Positions 10,323 to 23,298 of a stretch of DNA of 64,000 bases are shown here, in pieces (the first letter of the stretch is position 1; each line of letters opens with the position of its first letter). The notes under the pieces are model-generated. The model did not search any database, was not told where the DNA came from, and saw only the letters and a program-made list of their open reading frames with translations. Source of the DNA: Erythrophleum ivorense (Eukaryota > Streptophyta > Magnoliopsida > Fabales > Fabaceae); assembly GCA_026724425.1 (NCBI GenBank), contig JAIUCV010000008.1:24934369-24998368 (forward strand), read 5' to 3'. Made by a program: the position numbers and the translations under genes.

Positions 10323-13300
10323 TGTAATACCTTATATTTCTATTATCATACTCTTCCATTCAGGGCACTTGGTGCACATTTACAAGGCAAAAGTAAGGAA
10401 AAGTATGAAAATAATACACTTTTATAATGTTGCATTAGGTAAAATTTTTCAATTCACATTATGTGGCCCACGTGGATTATCCAACAATGTTCTTTAGCCA
10501 TTTATCATTGGAAAAAATCACAAACAACTGAAATCATCAAGCAATCCACAAATTTCAAGCTCAAAACCCAAAATTCCATTACTTCGTGTTGGACAGCATG
10601 TGGTAGATTTCAGAGGTAACTTTGAAAAATCATAACTAAATGTAAAAAAATTGAAATCACACAAACCATAGCTTTCTAGAAATCCCATCTGGACCACTTT
10701 TGACAATGGAATAACCATAAAGGTTAGACTACCACATGATGCTGATACAATTTACTGTTATAAACTTCAAAAATGTTCAATTAATTCTATAAAAATATAA
10801 TCCATGCAAATGATACCAATCTAGAAAGCTAAAAATGTTAGCTAGAGGGAAAAACATATCTCTCGACTAATCTCAGAATGTTCAGATCCCGAAAATCAAT
10901 CAAACAATAACTTAGGACTGACTGGTCGCCTGGTACTAGACAACAACTTCAAAAATTAATATCTCCCTTTTTAGACATCCAAATAACATTCTTCTAATCG
11001 GCACAAGTCACTGGGAAGGTCTAGTTTCTTTTTGTAAAATTTTGTGGCAATTGGACATCATTTGCTCCATGAGTGATGGAGTTGCATTCGGACCAGAATG
11101 AACAATGCACTAAACCAAAACTAGAAAAATTCTCAACTTTGAAAATTCACCAAATATTCCATAGATGTACGAAAATTCTACACTTTAACTTTCCAAAAAG
11201 CTCTCAACAAGATCTAGATGCACGCCAAGTTTCAGACCAAGAGGAGATCATTTGGACAAAAAGTGATATAGCTCACCAAAATAGTTAATTTTGCTTCATG
11301 TGAGATGCCAAATGTGTCCAAATGGCCTCCTTTAATGTTTGGCACCTCTTGGGCAAGTTTAAAAGCATGAATATGACTTGTAGGAACTACCCAAGTGGTC
11401 CCAAATCTCATGCATCTCAATTTGACCATCCAACATCCATTAATGCATAGTTACATACAAGCCATCTAAGAGCAAATTTGCATAATTCCATGGATTTGGT
11501 GTCACATAAGGTCTACATCATATTCATACATCACCTTACATTTGTTCATGGTCTTACATCATAAAATAATTTGTACAAAACAACTTTGGCATTCAATTAC
11601 ATAACAAGTTACATAATTATCAATACTTGGCTTTTCAACTCCCTTGGCTTGCATTCTTTGTTTCTTAAGCACCACCTAATCATGTCAAGAGGAAAGGGGG
11701 AAAGGGAGTAAGATTTCTTGAATCTCAATAGCTCACACATACATTCAAGGCATACACACATCAAGCATATGTATGGAAGGTTTAGCAACCATAAAGTGTG
11801 CAAAGTCACAACTTCCATGCCACTTATTCACATTCAAGTCAAGACCATGCTCTTGGGACTTTTGGTTTTGCCTTACCCCATTTCTAAAACTTTTGGATTT
11901 ACCTCACTCTTGGCCTAGGGACTTTTGACTTGGCCTCACCCTATCAAGAGACTTTTGGCCTTGTCTCACTATGCCATAAGACTTTTGGCATCTCCTCACC
12001 TTCATTAAGGGACTTTTGGCATCATCTCACCCTTAAGAGCTATTCTTACAATCAATGGCATTCAAGACAACACATTGGTACCAATGTAACTTCAAGCACA
12101 CAAAGACATACATATGCACACAAGAATGTAAAAAAATGAGGTGGAGAGCTACCTTGGATTTATGCAACTTTCCTTGATCCTTTTTCTTCCCTTTTTGGGT
12201 CCCACAAGCACACCTAGGTGGGTGTATGTTCTCTTGGCCTAAACACCATGAACAACACACAATCACACACTTGATGCAAGCCAAGATACTAAACTCACTC
12301 TTGAACACATACTTGATTCCATAAGTAGCATAATGGTTCCATAAATGGCCTATTGAGGCAACTCTCACATTTCAAGTTCTAGGCTCCATTCTCTTGTTAT
12401 TTTTGGACTTCTTGGACTCATTTAAGGTCCTTGGAGCCCTCACACATTCACTTACACAATTGGAAAAACAAATTGCTTCATAAGGCACTATTTTGGACAC
12501 CATAGTTCCATCTTCCAATCCATGGCTCCTAAATTTTTTCCAATGGTTTCTCCCATCTTAAAATCCCAAACCAAGGTTAGAACAAATTAAAACACTCCTT
12601 AGCACCTTGAACCTAGCTTGACTGAAACTAGCACCATAAATGGGGTTCTTAGACTTCTTGATTTTTCTTTGATGGGAGAGCCACTTGGGGTGGTCTCTAA
12701 GGGTCTTAGGAGCTTAAGGAAATATTCAAATAACCAAGGAATTACTCATACAAAATCAGATTTTACAAAGCTCTAAAGAAGCCTACACTTTGCTATCTTG
12801 TTTTTCATAGGTTTTTTTTTCAGAATTTCTTGCCATATTCCTCTTACTCATGGTCTAAAACCCTAATTCCTCTCTTGTTTTTGGACAGAAAATCCTCCCT
12901 CTATATGGTTTTGTTCTTGGCCAAATTATACACATCCATGGAGTAAGGAGAAGAAGCAACCAAAACAAGCTTTTACCTTGGTTTCAAGTGTGCTTTCAAG
13001 GCTTCTTCTTCTTGGTTTGTCTTTCCTCAAAATTTTTGAACTACCCCCATAAGTTCTGAACCAAATAGAACCAAACATCTCAAGAAAACCATAGAAAGAA
13101 AGCAAAGAAGGAGGGGAGCAAGATTAGAAGAGAAAGAAGCATAAAATTCTATGAATTTACCTATCTTCCTTGCTTTTTTCTTCCCCCTTTTCTTCCTCTT
13201 CTTGTGCGCCTAAAGGAGCTGCTATTTTCTGTATTTTGGGTAAAGGAAGTCATGCTTAAGAAGGTGGGAGAAGAAGGGAGAAGTGTGTGGGAGTTTCTAG

Positions 13301-13694
13301 AAACACACTTTTTCAAAATTTTCAATTTTATCCTTCCGTAATAGCAATTTCTTTTTGGCTTCATTTTAGCTTCTTTTTAGAATCGTATTTTCCATTATAA
13401 ATTTTAGGTTCTCAATTTAATAAAATGCCTTTAGAATTAATCTATTTGGAGCTAAAACCTTCCCAAATGAATTCATCAAAGTTCGGGCTTACCACCATTG
13501 AAAAACGTAAACCGGAGGGGCTTTACCAGTCCCGGGGCTTCCCATGGTTTTTGGAGCCTCTGAGAACCTTGGGCAACTCAAATTTCCCATTTAGAAAGCC
13601 CTCCTATATGTTTTCCAAAAGTTGCACTTATTTACAAAAAAGTCATTACGTTTCCTCAGTTTTTGTTACAAATTATTTCACTATCCTAGCTCCG
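10323..13694 (-). mobile_element. LTR-like repeat, copy B (right end cut by copy C)
   Basis: The left edge TGTAATACCTTATATTTC resembles the left edges of copies C (13695) and D (18784). The internal order matches the family: degenerate ~180-bp units (10613-11210), hairpin with one mismatch (11709-11727), a minisatellite (11845-12030), the 'cacctaggtgggtgtatg' block, a CT-rich block with 'cttgtgcgcctaaaggagc' near 13203, and the 'ccggaggggctttacc' block near 13512. It stops at 'tagctccg' 13694, where copy C begins. About 3.37 kb with no coding motif. Confidence 0.6.
11845..12030 (-). repeat. Minisatellite in copy B, ~33-bp units
   Basis: Six units built on 'gggacttttggc' followed by a short spacer and 'ctcacc'. 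Comparable arrays sit at the same relative place in copies at 15545-15705, 19214-19403 and 61026-61215 (reverse). Confidence 0.75.
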
Positions 13695-15532
13695 TGTAAC
13701 ACTGTATATTTCTAGTTTATTTTATACTACTTCCACATCTTATATCATGTAATCCATAAGAGAGTAAGAAATATGGCATTAAAATAATAAATTTCTTAGC
13801 GTTGCGTCGTATATAAAATTTTCCTTTGGAGTCCCGTGGGCCGTATGGACTCATGTATCATATTCTCATATTTAATTACATGGATACAACTCATTTGCAT
13901 CACCAAAAGTGGCCTACAACTTGTGAAAATCAAATGGAAGCATGAAATACATATATGCATTTTCGGCCAGAATTTCCTCATTTCTGTTACAAACTTTGGA
14001 AAATCATAACTAATTCTAGAAAAATTAAAATCATGCATTCTTGGCCATTCTAGAAATATACACATGTCTACTTTATGATAAAAATATGTCCAGACCATGA
14101 AACACAACACAGAAGACGTTTGATATTCAAAATGGTCCAGAGGTCTGGCTATCCACTGGTGGTATCACAAAATTCTGCAGCAAACTTTAAAAATGTCCAA
14201 TTAATTCCACAAAAATCCAATGAATGCAAATTATATCAAACTAGAACACTGTGGATGTTAGATAGAGGGAAAAAATAACTCCAGACCAGCTCAAGTATAG
14301 CTAGATCTTGAAATCTAATCAAACAATACTTAAGGTCAGTTAGGGTGCCTGATACTGGGTAGAATTTTCAAAAATTTATATCTCCCTGTCTAGACCTCCA
14401 AATGAGGTTCTTTTAGTTGTCATAAGTCACTGGGAATGTTGAATTTCTCCATATAAAATTTCATACAATTGGACATCCTTTGAGCCCTCTATGATAGATT
14501 TCATTTTCGGACCTGAGTGAACAGTAACATGACCAAAATTAGAATTTTTGTTAACTTTGAAAATTCATTAAATATTCTCTAGACCTCTGTAAATTCTATT
14601 CTTTAGCTTCTGAAAAAGCTCTCAATAAGCTCTAATTTTATACCAAATCTCAGATCAAGAAGAGCTCATTTGGATAAAAAGTGACATAGAGTTCCATTAT
14701 GGTCAATTTTGGCTCTATACAAGGTACCAAAAATATCCAAATGGCTTTTCATGGAGTTTAGCACCTTTTGGGCAAGTCTAAAAGTATAAATAAGACTTGT
14801 ATGAACTATCCAAATGGTCTCAAATCTCATGCATCTCAATTTGTCCATTCCACTTCCATTTATACACATTTGCATAATGCCATCCAAGAATCTAGTTTGC
14901 CATAACATACTCACTTTACATTCTAATGGTCATATAACATAATGGGAGAAAGAAAGACTTTTCAAAAATTTTCATTTTGTCCTTCTTTCTTGGCATTTTC
15001 GTTTCTACTTTGTTTTAGCTCCTTTGAGAACCATCTTTTTCATTATAAAATTTAGGTTCCCAATTTAGTAAAACACCTTTGGAATCACTCAAATCAGAGC
15101 TAAAACCTTCCCGAACAAATCCGTCAAAGTTCAGATACACTGACATTAGAAAATGTCCACCGGAGAGGCTTTAGCTATCCCAGACCTTCCCATGATTTTC
15201 AGGGCCTTTGAGAACTTTAGAAAACTCAAAAATTTCATTTAAGAAGCCCTCCTATGTGAATTTCAAAAATTGCTCAAAATTACGAAAATACCATTACGGT
15301 TCATAAGTTTTTTATAAGAAATTGTTTCTTTATTCTAGCTCCGTTTTTCTTTTCATCTGAGCCTGGATTCTCATTTTTAGAAGTCTAGAATGCTTTCCAA
15401 AATTTTTGAGACCTTAACTAAGTCATTTTGAGGGACTTCCTTTTATATCCAGTGAATTTCATCTATCGACAGAGAAACTGTACGTTATGTTTCTCACGTT
15501 TTCTCTCATTTTTAGAGAACCAAAATGTTACA
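13695..15532 (-). mobile_element. LTR-like repeat, copy C (internal-deletion form)
   Basis: The left end reads TGTAACACTG and the right end reads AATGTTACA, forming a TGTAACA/TGTTACA terminal inverted pair. Compared with B and the plus-strand copy at 59094, the whole middle (hairpin, minisatellite, leader blocks) is missing: near 14940 the 3' part joins directly to the 5' 600 bases. Flanking 5-mers (ctccg and cccac) do not match, so it did not arise as a simple clean insertion, or its flanks were rearranged. No coding sequence. Confidence 0.6.
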
Positions 15533-17149
15533 CCCACCTAAAATCTAAAGACTTTTAATTCAGCCTCACCTACTATTAGGAATTTTTGACTTAGCCCCAC
15601 CCACAATTAGGATTTTTGGCCTAGTTTTAATCACATTTAGGGTCCTTTAGCCTAAGCTCACCTATATCCAAGGGACTTTTAGCATAGTCTTATCGATCAA
15701 GAGCCAATCCAACCTTAAATGACAATTGAATGTCATAAAATTACATAATATAATCAAAAAATAAACAAATTATATAAATGACAAACAATAAATATAAGCA
15801 ACCAAGAAACCCAAACAAACCATTCACACATATGTAAGAATGAAGGAAAAGCAACATTAACACAAAATTCCAACTAGTTCCCATTGGTTCCCTTCTCTTC
15901 TTCTATAGCCTTACACACAGACTTAGATGAGAATTCACTTGTTCGACCTAGACACATCAAATAGAGCATAAAATAATCAATGTAACCATACTTATATTCA
16001 TATTAGTCTTACATACACAATTTAGGGTGTTAGGTGTGCTTATGGCCTACTTGTATGCCTTAAGAAGAAACTTTTATAATTCAACTTCTTACCTCCAAAA
16101 TCTCACTTAATATGAGCCATATGATGTCATACCTTACTAGATAATACTTTTCCTACTACACATACCTCATATTGAACTAAGAAAAATCAATGAAAACCTG
16201 AACTGATAAAAATTTTTATTTTAAAACTTTCTCATACAATTTCACTATTCATTTGGTCATTTTTAATTTTTTATCTAACTTTGAAAATACATAATTAATT
16301 ATAGAAAAATTGTATGAGGTTGGTTCAGGGCTCTACTTTAAGCTCTCTAAGCCCTTTACAAGGGGAAAATACTTCTTTAGCGAAATGCGTATAAATTCAT
16401 ATTAAAGTGTCCCTACAAAAACTGGACAATTTTACCCCTCACTTGACGTATTGTTATTATTATTTTGCCTTTATATAAGCAGATGCATTTTTGCATTTTA
16501 GGCACACCAGTCATATTTTTTTTACTCAAGGGTTGATTATATTCATGACTTTCCATTCCATACCTGAGTACCTTACAATATCATAACATAACTCATACAC
16601 GCAGTAATCTAAAATATTTAATTACATGACAAAATGTGATGCATAAAAGTAAGGTCCTCAATTTATACCTTCACACTCTTTGCCCTTTCTTTGCTTGAAC
16701 TCGAACCTAGCATGGGTTATATTTAGGATGAGATTATGAAATCTCAGTAGTAGTAAACCAATCTCATTCACAAGCTAGCATGTAAGTACATAACATAATG
16801 CCAATCAAGGTGCCACATACCATATAAGAATACAAGGAATTTCACACAAGGCCAAGCACGGTCTAAACATACATGTCTCATCTTATAGCATAAATAACAA
16901 CTTGATATAGCATAACACTCATCATTATACAAACATACAAGCTTAAAGAAAGAGAAAAGAAAACTACTACCTTAGAAAACTTTGCTCCTCAATCCTTGGA
17001 ACTCACTTTACTTGCTTTAGGAGTTCTCAAAACAAATATCGAACCCTATAATCATAATGATAATTCATTACAATTAACACATAAATCTTAACTTCTAAAG
17101 TAGTATGACCCTTTTAAACTCATTGGAACCATTGGAATTGGAAAAATCT
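15533..17149 (-). repeat. Rearranged minus-strand LTR fragments
   Basis: It begins inside the minisatellite block (15545-15705, units with 'gacttttaattcagcctcacc'), so copy C abuts another copy at an internal point. Parts of the family 3' region recur near 16250-16310 ('aactttgaaaatacataa'), and a perfect hairpin TGAGATT/AATCTCA lies at 16729-16746. The order is scrambled and borders cannot be set. Confidence 0.5.
16729..16746 (-). repeat. LTR-associated hairpin TGAGATT/AATCTCA
   Basis: Seven-base perfect arms with a 4-base loop, the tightest of the minus-strand hairpins. Confidence 0.6.
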
Positions 17150-18783
17150 AACTCCTTCCCTTCCAATTCACTATGGTCAAATAGTGTGCATTTCTTGGCC
17201 AAGATTTAGAAATTTTATTCCATGAGTTTTGGGGGCTTTGCCATAGGTATTCCTAGCTAAAAACACCCTTTTGAATCCATTGGAAAGGATAAAATTATGA
17301 AATTCCAGCCCCAACAACACGTTTTGGTCATAACATGACCTAGCTTTGTTTTAGGCTCAAAAGTGAGTTTCTTTGGTTCTAAAAATTCCATAGCCTCTTC
17401 CTTTATGTTTTATGACTTGAAATTTGGTATACATGACTTTAAGACATTGAGAAAACACCATAAAAATTTTGGAAAAATTATGACAGCATCTCCCCATGAT
17501 TTCTATTTTCCCAAAAATTACAATCTTTGTGTTTTTCAAAGTCCCAGCACATAACAACAATAACTAAGTTCATATAGCCTTCGTGTTCAACATATAAACT
17601 TCATTTCAAGGCCTTCAAATTCAAAATATAAACTCCATTTCTAATGATTCATATGCTTTCCAAAAGTGACTCATAGCTAGGGTTTAACAGGACTAACTTA
17701 AACCATATGATTTTCAAGTGTAAGATGGAGAAAACTTACTCTTTAAGTTTAATCCTTGTTTCATTTGCTTTTCTCACACTAAAATCCCTTCTTTTCCCAC
17801 TTAGAGCAACATTCCACCTTGAAGAAAAGATGAATATGCAGCTGCCCTTTGGAAAAAATGGTTGGAAGATGAAGAAGATGAAGAAATTTGGTGAAAAATG
17901 ATGTTAGTTTTGCTTGATTTCACTTCTTCTTCCATTTTTTCCTCCCTCTCTCTCTCTTCATGTTTTTCTCTCCTTCTCCCTTGTGTGTGGCGTGAAAATG
18001 GGGGAATGGAGGTGAAGGAGATGAATTTAAATGAAGTTAAATAGTTATATCAAATTTGGACCCTTGGATCAACCTTTTCAAGATCAAATCTTAGTTTTTC
18101 ATTCCTTTTTTTCTTTTGATTTTCTAATTTTATGACTAAATATCTTCTTCCAAAATTCCTTGGCCACACACTTGGATGCCTTTTCTTAGCCCTTAAGTTA
18201 TGGATAGTAACCATGGTTAATTTTCTTAACTCAACCATGGCTAACTTTTAACTCAGCCATAGTTTTTAATTTAACCATGGTTAATTCTTTAAAATAACTA
18301 AAATCTTTTTCTTTTTTCCCTTTTATTTTATATTTATATTTGGGTTTCATCTTCTTTAAAACCCTAATTATATCTTCTCTTCTCTTCTCTTTTGGGCCTT
18401 TAGAATCAACTATTGGGCCTCACAGCAGTTTAAAAATTAGTGTCTGAACCCGATTAAGGTTTTACAGTACAATACATACCTTTAGACTTTCTAAAATTTA
18501 TAAATATTATTTCCTTTATTTTCTAGCCATACTGAGCTTCAAACATGGATCAGGGGCCCTCAAACTCAATCCTCATAAATTTCTGTATCAATTGGATATC
18601 TTGGTCTTTATGTGTAATTTTCACCGTTCTGTATTATGATTGTGCTCTAAAATTTTCATTTATTACGATTTAGTCTCTGAAACTCCTTCAGGGTTTCTTA
18701 GCCCTTTATCTATTTCTATTTCTATAGTTGTTACAACTTTCTTTTTCTATTTTACTCATGGCTACGAATCGAGCTAACCAAAT
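17150..18783 (-). repeat. Second LTR-like family fragment (also near 30900-31560)
   Basis: A CT-rich block and 'cttgtgtgtggcgtgaaaat' (17980-18000), followed by 'cccttggatcaacc' and an 'aaccatgg' repeated three to four times (18205-18285), parallel a CT-rich block, 'gtgtgtggcatgaaagtg' and 'tttagatcaaatgg' near 31140-31330. Short open frames here are unlike any protein family. Likely an old LTR of another type. Confidence 0.4.
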
Positions 18784-21700
18784 TGTAACACCATAAGTCT
18801 AGCTCATCTCATGCCTTTGAATAGTATAATTATCATTAAACATACACATAATTCTAATAGAGGAAGCATGAAAATTTAGATTTTTATTTGCAAGTCATCA
18901 TATCCAAAAACCCAATCGGTGTCACGTGGACCGGGTAAACTCATACTATGCCCCCTCATATTTAATTTCATTATTACAACTCATTTGTATCATAAAAACC
19001 CACCTACAACTCTTCGAAACCAAAAGGAGCTATGGGAAATGGGTATTCATTCTCGGACAGCACTGGCCTCATCTCCCATTCAATCACACATAATATGTGC
19101 AAAGTAAGCTTTTCCAATGCATGTATGGAAAAATAGAAGTCATGGACATTTTCAAAGCAACCTTGGCATGTGAACCAATCATACAAGACATTCAAGAGTT
19201 CCCTAAGTATTTGGATTAGCCTCACACTTCTCCTCATGGATTTTGGACTTGCCTCACCCATTCTTTAAGAGCTTTGGACTCAACCATACTCTTGGGAGCC
19301 CGCTTTGCTTTTGGGAGACTCTTTGCTATGTCTCAACCAAGCTCAAGGGTTCTTGGCTCATCCTCACCAAAGGGAAGAGTTCTTGGCCTCTCCTCACTCA
19401 AGCAAACTCATTCAAACATCATAGATTCATTTAAAACATAACATGGCATCAATGATCATGGAATATAAAGGCATGCTAGCATATTTTTCATCACTTAAAA
19501 ATGCACATTCACACACTTTAAAATAAACTAAACATGCATCTATGCATGAGAGAAGGTGGGAGAGCTACCTTGCACAATTTCACACACTTTTTCCTTAGCT
19601 TTCAAGCCTCCTCTTTCGGCCACACACCCACAATTTGGTGGAGATAGTTTCTCTTGGCATAGATACAATTTATGGGAGCCAATTAGGTCTATGAAAGATA
19701 TTCTAAGGCTACATCACTTAATAAAACACTAGATTGCTCTATAGACTCCATTATGGTCCATAATCACACCTAATGAAGCAACACCCATCAAATGACTTCT
19801 AGGCCTCATTCTTTCTTTTCAATTATGATTCTTAACTCCTTTTAAACCTCTTGGAGTCATCACATCATTAAAACAAAGGGTTTAGCATCATGTTGCTTCT
19901 TTAGGTCCTAATATGGAACCTATGGCACCAATTCACTTTCTTTGAGTTCTAAATTTTTTCCAAGGCCTCTACTCATCTTCACTCATCACATATGACTCAA
20001 GAATGGCCTTAGAAAAATTTAAAACTCTCCCTAGCTATAGGAACTTGCCTAGGCCGAGACTATGAGGGGAAAAGAGTTCATGGCATTCTTGATTTTTCCT
20101 TGATGGGAGACACACTTGGGAGGCTTCTTAGAGGTCTTAGGAGCTTAATCAAACACTCATATATGCTAGGGAATGCATGAATCAAATCAGTTTTTACAAT
20201 CCCTTCAAATGCACTACACTTTTTCTACTTAGAGTTCATTAATTTTTCTTGCAATTTCTTTGCTTTCTTGGATGGGAGGTGCATGTGGAAAGCTCTCTAA
20301 GGGTCTTAGGAGCATGTTTAAACATTCAATTAAATCTAAGAACATTCATATAAAATCATATTTGCAAGGGAGCATTTGGATCCCTAATAGTTCTATCTTG
20401 TCTCCTAATACTTCTTTCTTGATTCTATTGGTTCCTTCTTAATCTTTACCATCTAAAACCTCTAATCCCTCCATAAATTGGGCAGAAAACAGCCCATAAG
20501 ACTTGGGCTCATGGTGGTCAAATTCGTGCAAGAGGAAGGGGGAGGGAGAAACTACCAAAGAATTGAAGTTTTATCTTGTTTTCTTGCTTCCTTTGGCTTG
20601 TTCTTCCACTTGGTTGGCTTACTCCCTCAATTTTTGAAATTTTCCTCTCTGTTCTGCCCTAAAAACAGCACCAAAATCTCCATTAAAATCATAGAAAGAA
20701 AGCTTGAGAGGAGAGGAGCAAGGTTCAAGAAGGAAGGATATGAAATTTCTTAAAGTTTCTTACCTTTTTCTTGAATTTCTTCCTCCAAAATCCTCCTCCT
20801 CTTGTGCGCCTAAGAAGCTGGAGTTTTCCTCTGAAATTGGGCAGAAGCAAGTCGGTCTTAGAGAGGAAAGAAAGAATGTGGCATATAAAGAAGCTTCCTT
20901 TAACACTTTAATGCCAATTTTGCCCTTCGTTCTTAGCATTTTCGTTTCTCCTTCATTTTAGCTCCTTTTTGAGAACCGCCTTTTCCATCATAACAAATAG
21001 GTTCCCAATTTAATAAAATGCCTTTGAAATCACTCAAATCGGAGCTAAAATGTTCCCGAACGAATCGGTCAAAGTTTGGGTCAATCGACGTCAGAAAGAG
21101 TATACCGGAGGGACTTCACTAGTCCTGGGGCTTCCCATGATTTTTAGGGCCTCTGAGAATCTCGGAGAACTCAAAAATTTCATTTAAAAAGCCCTCCTAT
21201 GAGTTTTTCAAAAAGTGCCCATATTTACGAAAATGCCAATAACCTTTTGGCAAATTTTTTGAATCACCCTGGCCTTGATTTCTAGGCAACTCAAGGCTTA
21301 AATCCTCATTTTTCATTATTTAGAATTTTATCATAATTTTATTTGGCCCCAATTCCTTCTATTTTGGGGACTTCCTTTTATATTTGACCCATTTCTGACG
21401 TTTACGGAGAAACCGAACATTGCGTTTCTCACGTTTACGGAGGGACCGGATGTACACGGATCTTGGATAGGATCCCGTCTGGGTGTCTGAACAACGTGGC
21501 ATCATTCAACCCGTCTCATCAAACGGAGTTTAATCGTTGGCCATAAATTTCTAAGATTCTTACCCGATTTTTTTATATTAGTGCCTAAAGTCACCAATAG
21601 AAGGTGAAACTAGGGTTCCTTGAACTTTTGGGCAATTTATACATTTTGCCTTACATATAACTTTTCTTTACATTTTAATCCCTAACTCCTTCATACTTAA

Positions 21701-21951
21701 CTTCAAAGAATCTTCGAGACCCTTTTTTTTCTTTTCATCTATTTTAGCCCCAATTTTAGGGCACCTCTGGCCTTAACTCATCATTATTTATAGTCTAGAA
21801 TATTATTCTAATTTTTGTTAAACTTGAATTTACTCTATTTGGGGGATTTCCTTTTGTATTCGGTGAATTTTGTACATTAACGGAGAAATCGTATGTTACG
21901 TTTCTTGCGTTTTCTTATGTTTTCTTGTATTTTCGAGGACCGGATATTACA
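18784..21951 (-). mobile_element. LTR-like repeat, copy D with doubled 5' end
   Basis: The left end reads TGTAACACCATAAG. Blocks in family order include 'cacgtggaccgggtaaactc', a minisatellite (19214-19403), 'gcatgagagaaggtggga', the 'atggaacctatggcacca' block near 19914, the CT-rich block with 'cttgtgcgcctaagaagctg' near 20802 and 'taccggagggacttcac' near 21101. A family-type terminus lies at 21456 ('accggatgtaca') and a second, homologous one at 21951 ('accggatattaca'). So the outer 200 bases are present twice. No coding sequence. Confidence 0.6.
19214..19403 (-). repeat. Minisatellite in copy D, ~33-bp units
   Basis: About six diverged units containing 'tttggact(t/c)' or 'ttcttggc' and ending in 'cctcacc', in the same relative place as in copy B. 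Confidence 0.7.
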
Positions 21952-23298
21952 TATGACTTTAATAGAACTTGTTAAAACTATCACATACATGGTTAAACAA
22001 GCTTATTTGCAAGTTGCTTCTTTAGGCCTAATTAAATCTCAAATTTTCACCTTTCAAAATAAGGCTCCTAAAATGATTCCAATAGCTCTATTAGTATTTA
22101 TAATTCATATCTAGACCACTCATAACCTTGAAAACCAATGAAACAATTCCCTAGATACCTAAACCCCTATGTGGTCGACACGAGCTCCTTGGTTCTAATC
22201 CTTGGAGTTTTTGTTGCACCTTAAGGAATTTGAAGGTTTTAGAATATTCATGATTTATTTCTCATTAAATTATGATATTAGAGAGCTTAATTAATTCTCT
22301 TAGGATTTTGAATCTCTCAAGGACCAATCCAAATCCTAAGTGAGCCATAAGCCATTTTTTAGGTTCTTTATCAATTCTAATTGCATATTTTTAATCTTCA
22401 CCCTTCAAACCCTTAATTCCATCATGGATTCATCAAGCTCAAGTCTTTATCTTCTCTCTCTCCTCTTGGCTGAGAATGAAGATGGCTAAGGTTCCACATA
22501 TACCAAGTTTTCCTAACTTAATTCATTTATCATTTGAAAGTGCCCTTAATGGAGTTTATTTTGGTAAAATTGGTTTCCTTAAAGAAGCTTCTTCATCTAA
22601 GAGCTTAGCCACAAAATTCACTCTTTTAAGGAAGCAAAATCACCAAGAGAAAGAGTAGGAAAGAGTTCATAATAGCATCATGACCAAAATTAGTATGTAA
22701 ACTTACCTTATGTAACCTTCTTCCTCTTCCTTGCCTTCTACCATTGTCACAACTCTTAGGTCTAGTCTTGGGGCTGTTTATGTTGGCTACAATGAGAACG
22801 AAGAAAGGTGGAGTCCTATTTATATAAGAAAGCTAAGGTTTACAATTTTTAAAAATTTCAATTTTGCATGTATGCTTCAATTCCATCATTTGAGCTCATT
22901 TCTTCATATTTTCAAAAACCAATAATTTCATAGTAAAATTTAGACTCTACTTTTCATTAAAAACATCTATTTTAAGGTTACAAGGACTTAAAACACTTAA
23001 AAGAAGTCCAATCAAAATTATAGTCAACTGAAACCCTAAATTGAACATTGTCAAGGATTTAATTGAACCAATGTCATCTAGTTATTCTACTAACTTTATT
23101 TTATCATATTATGATGAAAAATATTAATTTCTCAAACCAAATCTTATTTTTTTAAATCCTTGTGTTTTTTTGTCAGTTAGACCCGTATCAATTCCTTTTA
23201 AATTTTGACTGGCATTTCCTGGCTTTATGACCCCTTTTTAATTAATTCAATTTTATTCTTTAAGGACTATTTTGATTTACAAAACATAGAATATCACA
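21952..23298 (-). repeat. Degenerate LTR-like copy
   Basis: Blocks such as a CT-rich segment (22447-22470, 22720-22745) and the 5' region near 22920-23060 follow the family order at low similarity. The edge 'agaatatcaca' at 23298 corresponds to the family start TGTAATATYC on the minus strand. The frame 22476-22658 shows no family resemblance and I do not call it a gene. Confidence 0.4.
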
